From the NCBI GenBank assembly GCA_023268955.1, contig JALRJW010000077.1, positions 1-8,351 of the forward strand: a DNA stretch of 8,351 bases, written 5' to 3'. This document shows, piece by piece, positions 5,347-8,351 of this stretch. The notes beneath the pieces were generated by a model, which ran no database searches, had not been told where the DNA came from, and saw only the letters and a program-made list of their open reading frames with translations. Within the stretch, counting starts at the first letter, position 1. The number at the start of each line of letters is the position of its first letter. Both the position numbers and the translations under genes were made by a program. This stretch comes from Aliarcobacter sp. GTDB taxonomy: Bacteria > Campylobacterota > Campylobacteria > Campylobacterales > Arcobacteraceae.

Positions 5347-6927
5347 TTGGATATCAAAACAATAGATACCTTTAACAAAGCAACAGATAAAACTTTGCCA
5401 AGTTTTGCTAAGTTTTCACTTGCGATGGTTTTCATTGCAATAGTTTTTATTTGGTCTTACACATCTCACGGAAGTGTTCCAAATAATACATTTTTAATCA
5501 TAGGTGCAGTTTTTGGTGCATATATGGCTATGAATATTGGTGCAAATGATGTTGCAAACAATGTTGGACCAGCTGTTGGTTCAAAAGCTCTTACTTTAGG
5601 TTCAGCTATTATTATTGCTGCTATATTTGAAGCTAGTGGAGCTATTATAGCAGGTGGAGATGTTGTTAAGACTATTAAAAAAGGTATTATTGATCCAGGG
5701 TTGATTTCTAATCCAGAAATCTTTATTTGGGCTATGACAGCTGCTTTATTATCAGCTGCTTTATGGTTAAACTTTGCAACTTCAATTGGTGCTCCTGTTT
5801 CTACGACTCACTCAATTGTTGGAGGAGTTATGGGTGCTGGTATTGCAGCTGCTGGTTTTGCTATCGTTTCTTGGGGAACTATGGGAAAAATTGCTGCTTC
5901 GTGGGTTATTTCACCAATATTAGGTGGTGTTATTGCTGCATCATTTTTGTATTTTATAAAGACTAAGATTATATTCCAAGATAATATGCTTGAAGCTGCT
6001 AAAAAGTTTGTTCCATATTTAATTGCTCTTATGACTTGGGCATTTTCTACTTACATTATTTTAAAAGGTATTAAACACCTTATTAAATTAAATTTCATTA
6101 CAGCTGCTATTATTGGTTTAATTATCTCAATTATTGTTTATTTTGTTGTAAAACCTATGATTGCTAAAGCTGCTTTAAAAATTGAAAATAACAGAGCTGG
6201 TGTAAATACACTATTTACTATTCCTTTAATTTTCTCAGCTGCCCTACTTTCTTTTGCTCATGGTGCAAATGATGTTGCAAATGCAATTGGACCCCTTGCA
6301 GCTATTAATGATGCAGTTATGAACGCTTCAATATCATCAAAAGTTGGTATTCCATTCTGGGTTATGTTAGTAGGTGCTTTAGGTATTGCAGTTGGTTTAG
6401 CATTATATGGACCAAAATTAATTAAAACTGTTGGTTCAGAAATTACAGAATTAGACCAAATTAGAGCTTATTCTATTGCTATGGCTGCAGCTATTACAGT
6501 AATTATTGCTTCACAATTAGGATTACCTGTTTCTTCAACTCACATTGCAGTTGGTGGAGTATTTGGGGTTGGATTTTTAAGAGAATATTTAGATTCAAAT
6601 GAAACAAGAATTACGCATAAATTAAGAAAAAAATTCAAGAAACATAAAAAAGAATTAGATGCAATGAATCATGATTTAGAAAAACTTGAAAAAAAAGAAG
6701 AAAAATCTAAAAATGATTACATTAAAATTGTTGAACTATATAGAGGTATCGATAAAAAAGAGGCTTTAGTTAAACAAGAGAAAAAAGATATCAAAGAAGA
6801 AAAAAGAACTACTTATGTAAAAAGAGATGCTGTTAAAAAGATTATAGCTGCATGGATTATTACGGTTCCTGCCGCTGCTTGTTTATCTGCAATCGTATTC
6901 TTCACAATCAAAGGGATTATGTCTTAA
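5347..6927 (+). CDS. pit: PiT-family inorganic phosphate permease
   Basis: This inner-membrane carrier takes up phosphate with a cation (usually as metal-phosphate with protons in bacterial PitA, or with sodium in other members). The family's duplicated signature is clear: GANDVANNVGPAVGSKAL (65-82) and GANDVANAIGPLAAI (306-320), each followed by a second motif, PVSTTH (150-155) and PVSSTH (394-399). About ten to twelve membrane segments are visible. Residues 412-497 are a very lysine- and glutamate-rich hydrophilic, probably coiled-coil, stretch before the last membrane helix (499-520). At 526 residues it is slightly longer than E. coli PitA (499), mainly because of this loop. I accept the TTG start at 5347: AAGGA lies 6 nt upstream (5336-5340), and the next ATG, codon 27, has no ribosome site and would cut into the first membrane helix. 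It appears to be a single-gene unit with Pho-box-like repeats upstream. Confidence 0.95.
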   Translation: MDIKTIDTFNKATDKTLPSFAKFSLAMVFIAIVFIWSYTSHGSVPNNTFLIIGAVFGAYMAMNIGANDVANNVGPAVGSKALTLGSAIIIAAIFEASGAIIAGGDVVKTIKKGIIDPGLISNPEIFIWAMTAALLSAALWLNFATSIGAPVSTTHSIVGGVMGAGIAAAGFAIVSWGTMGKIAASWVISPILGGVIAASFLYFIKTKIIFQDNMLEAAKKFVPYLIALMTWAFSTYIILKGIKHLIKLNFITAAIIGLIISIIVYFVVKPMIAKAALKIENNRAGVNTLFTIPLIFSAALLSFAHGANDVANAIGPLAAINDAVMNASISSKVGIPFWVMLVGALGIAVGLALYGPKLIKTVGSEITELDQIRAYSIAMAAAITVIIASQLGLPVSSTHIAVGGVFGVGFLREYLDSNETRITHKLRKKFKKHKKELDAMNHDLEKLEKKEEKSKNDYIKIVELYRGIDKKEALVKQEKKDIKEEKRTTYVKRDAVKKIIAAWIITVPAAACLSAIVFFTIKGIMS

Positions 6928-6960
6928 TTTAGACAAATCTCCTTATTTACTTATATACTT

Positions 6961-6996
6961 TATGATAAAATTCCTCAAATTTAGGATTTTATCATA
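6961..6996 (+). promoter_or_regulatory. Inverted repeat with -10-like sequence just before the AEC transporter gene
   Basis: TATGATAAAAT (6961-6971) and ATTTTATCATA (6986-6996) form an 11-bp perfect inverted repeat, with CCT (6973-6975) and AGG (6983-6985) extending the stem past a one-base bulge. The left arm contains TGATAAAAT, a typical Campylobacterota -10 variant, so it may be the promoter of the AEC-asnB pair. No U-tract follows; the ribosome site AGGA (6998-7001) comes directly after it. A role as pit terminator is possible. Confidence 0.4.
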
Positions 6997-7008
6997 TAGG
7001 AACTTTCC

Positions 7009-7926
7009 ATCGAAGCTTTAATTTCTGTTGCAACTATTTATCTTTTCATTATTATTGGTTTTGTTTTTAAGAAGGTTTTTAAAGAACAAGTAAATGAAAG
7101 AACGGTTGTACTTTTAAATTTATATTTTTTATCACCAATTTTGATTTTTTGGGGATTAACCAGAGCTGAAATTAACAGTGACTTTTTAAAAGTCCCATTA
7201 ATTTATTTTATTGCAGTTTTTATTGCACTGTTTTTAGCTTATTTTTATTCAATGAAAGTTTTTAAAAGTGATAAAGAAGATAAATCTATATTCTTAGCTT
7301 CTTCAATGGTTGGTAATACAGGAAATCTTGGAATACCTTTAGGAATTGCTTTATTTGGAATTCAAAGTGTTCCTTATACCTCTTTATTAAATATTGCAAA
7401 TGTTTTTTATATTTATATTTTCTCAGTTTATTTTTTTGCTGGGGATAAATTTAGATTTATGGATGCTATAAAAGAGATTTTCAAAATGCCTGCTATATTA
7501 GCAGCTGTGTTAGCATTGGCATATAATTATTATGGTTTTAAATTTAATGATGATTTTGAAAAGCTATTTACAATGGGTGCTTATGCTGCTATTGTTATGC
7601 AACTTGTAATTTTTGGAATTTTTATTGCACAAGTTAAAATTAAAACTGCTAATTGGAAATTATCATTAAATATTTCTTTTTTTAAACATTTAGCTTTACC
7701 ATTTATTGGAGTTATTGTAATTTTACAATTTGATTTAAATCCTATGATTGCAGCTGTATTATTCATGGAATTAGCCGTTCCTTTAGCTGTAAACAATATA
7801 AATATTTCAGCTTTATATAATTGCAAACCAATCGATACTACTTTTTCTGTGTTGATTAGTTCAGGTGTTTTTATTGCATTTGTGTATTTTTATATCTTAA
7901 TTATTAATCATTATTTTGGAATGTAA
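7009..7926 (+). CDS. AEC-family transporter, apparently with a non-canonical ATC start
   Basis: This is an inner-membrane permease of the auxin efflux carrier (AEC) family, whose bacterial members move small organic anions such as malate or malonate; the substrate here is unknown. From 7009 it is 305 residues, the family norm, with about ten hydrophobic helices. The family-type GNTGNLGIPLG motif is at about 102-112. The N-terminal helix EALISVATIYLFIIIGFVFKK is encoded by 7012-7074, yet no ATG, GTG or TTG occurs in frame between the stop at 6997-6999 and a TTG at 7141. That TTG is an internal leucine in the second helix and has no ribosome site. ATC at 7009 is 7 nt after AGGA (6998-7001) and sits where homologues usually begin with M-x-E-A, so it is the best start. 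A sequencing error or point mutation is the other explanation. asnB begins 2 nt after the stop. Confidence 0.82.
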   Translation: MEALISVATIYLFIIIGFVFKKVFKEQVNERTVVLLNLYFLSPILIFWGLTRAEINSDFLKVPLIYFIAVFIALFLAYFYSMKVFKSDKEDKSIFLASSMVGNTGNLGIPLGIALFGIQSVPYTSLLNIANVFYIYIFSVYFFAGDKFRFMDAIKEIFKMPAILAAVLALAYNYYGFKFNDDFEKLFTMGAYAAIVMQLVIFGIFIAQVKIKTANWKLSLNISFFKHLALPFIGVIVILQFDLNPMIAAVLFMELAVPLAVNNINISALYNCKPIDTTFSVLISSGVFIAFVYFYILIINHYFGM

Positions 7927-7928
7927 AA

Positions 7929-8351
7929 ATGTGTGGAATAGTTGGTTGTAATTTTATAAGTGATAATTTTAGTGATGCATTAAAGCATTTAGAAAATCGT
8001 GGTCCTGATTTTCAAGATATGAAAATCATTGATGGCAACTCTTTTGGTCATACTAGACTTTCTATTATTGATTTGGATGCTGAAGCAAATCAGCCTATGA
8101 TTTTTAATAATATCTTACTCATATTTAATGGTGAAATCTATAACTATAAACAACTTATAAAAGATGAAAATCTAGAAGTAAAAACAGCTTCTGATAGTGA
8201 AGTGATAATCAGACTTTATCAAAAATATGGAAATGATTTTTTAAATAAATTAAACGGAATGTTTAGTTTTTGCATTTATGATATGAATAATAAGAGTTTC
8301 TTTTGTGCTAGGGATAGATATGGTAAAAAACCATTTTTTTACTATTTTAAA
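7929..8351 (+). CDS. asnB: Asparagine synthase (glutamine-hydrolysing), N-terminal glutaminase domain; cut by the window edge
   Basis: The 141 visible codons are the class II glutamine amidotransferase (Ntn) domain of an AsnB-like enzyme, which releases ammonia from glutamine for the C-terminal synthetase domain to amidate aspartate using ATP. Visible motifs are MCGIVGC with nucleophile C2 after Met removal, NRGPD, FGHTRLSIIDL, NQPM, FNGEIYNY, SDSEVII, GMFSFCIYD and ARDRYGKKPFFYY. All catalytic and glutamine-binding elements of the domain seem intact. The synthetase domain lies beyond position 8351. The start ATG is 2 nt after the stop of the AEC gene, with only GGA (7918-7920) as ribosome site, so translation is probably coupled. 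AsnB-like proteins of Campylobacterota often sit in surface-polysaccharide or flagellin-modification loci, so the acceptor may not be free aspartate; this cannot be told from the visible part. Confidence 0.93.
   Translation, partial: MCGIVGCNFISDNFSDALKHLENRGPDFQDMKIIDGNSFGHTRLSIIDLDAEANQPMIFNNILLIFNGEIYNYKQLIKDENLEVKTASDSEVIIRLYQKYGNDFLNKLNGMFSFCIYDMNNKSFFCARDRYGKKPFFYYFK

Noticed and set aside
5727..5966. Plus-strand open frame of 79 codons, rich in Cys and Trp
   Set aside because: Shifted reading of membrane-helix codons inside pit; no ribosome site or recognisable domain.
6921..6934. GTCT-N6-AGAC at the end of pit as a terminator
   Set aside because: The stem is only 4 bp and no T-run follows.
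7141..7143. TTG at 7141 as the start of the AEC transporter
   Set aside because: It would delete the first membrane helix, has no ribosome site, and the upstream codons in frame clearly encode family sequence.
7581..7826. Minus-strand open frame of 81 codons
   Set aside because: Antisense to the AEC transporter gene, low complexity, no supporting signals.

Overview
The window looks like a chromosomal fragment from a low-GC, AT-rich member of the Campylobacterota, most likely Arcobacter-like. The grounds are strong A/T third-position bias, Shine-Dalgarno sites of the AAGG/AAGGA type, TATAAT-like -10 boxes without a recognisable -35, and the families present. It is mostly housekeeping and transport genes. 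I found no mobile element, CRISPR array, tRNA or rRNA.

Layout. Minus strand, positions 1-1270: the 5' part of an LldE/LutA-type cysteine-rich (CCG) protein of lactate oxidation runs off the left edge. Upstream of it lies a dCMP-deaminase-family gene with its own TATAAT box. Plus strand from 1430: accB and accC (biotin carboxyl carrier protein and biotin carboxylase, the first half-reaction of acetyl-CoA carboxylase) form a tight pair. A 225-bp gap with a 14-bp hairpin, a promoter and a long leader comes next. It leads into a DEAD-box RNA helicase with an arginine/glycine/serine-rich tail (3496-5088). A 258-bp gap then holds a promoter and three direct repeats resembling a Campylobacter Pho box, ahead of a PiT phosphate permease (5347-6927, TTG start). 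The window ends with an AEC-family transporter (from about 7009, apparently a non-canonical ATC start) and, 2 bp after it, the N-terminal glutaminase domain of an asparagine synthase (asnB), cut by the right edge.

The most striking point is at the left edge. The LldE reading frame is normal up to residue about 191, just after its second CCG motif. It then switches, still in frame, into a sequence that looks like an extracellular Ig-like repeat of the kind I associate with marine ammonia-oxidising archaea. GC content changes at the same place (about 36% in 1-180 against about 26% in 241-600, counted by hand). The lost part of LldE contains the last conserved cysteine. I read this as most probably a chimeric assembly join, and less probably a real gene fusion. 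Annotation left of about position 191 should not be trusted as belonging to this organism.

Other points worth attention are the missing canonical start of the AEC transporter, the Pho-box-like repeats lying downstream of a good -10 before pit, the long leader of the helicase gene, and an inverted repeat over the accB promoter. I see no convincing new multi-gene system here.
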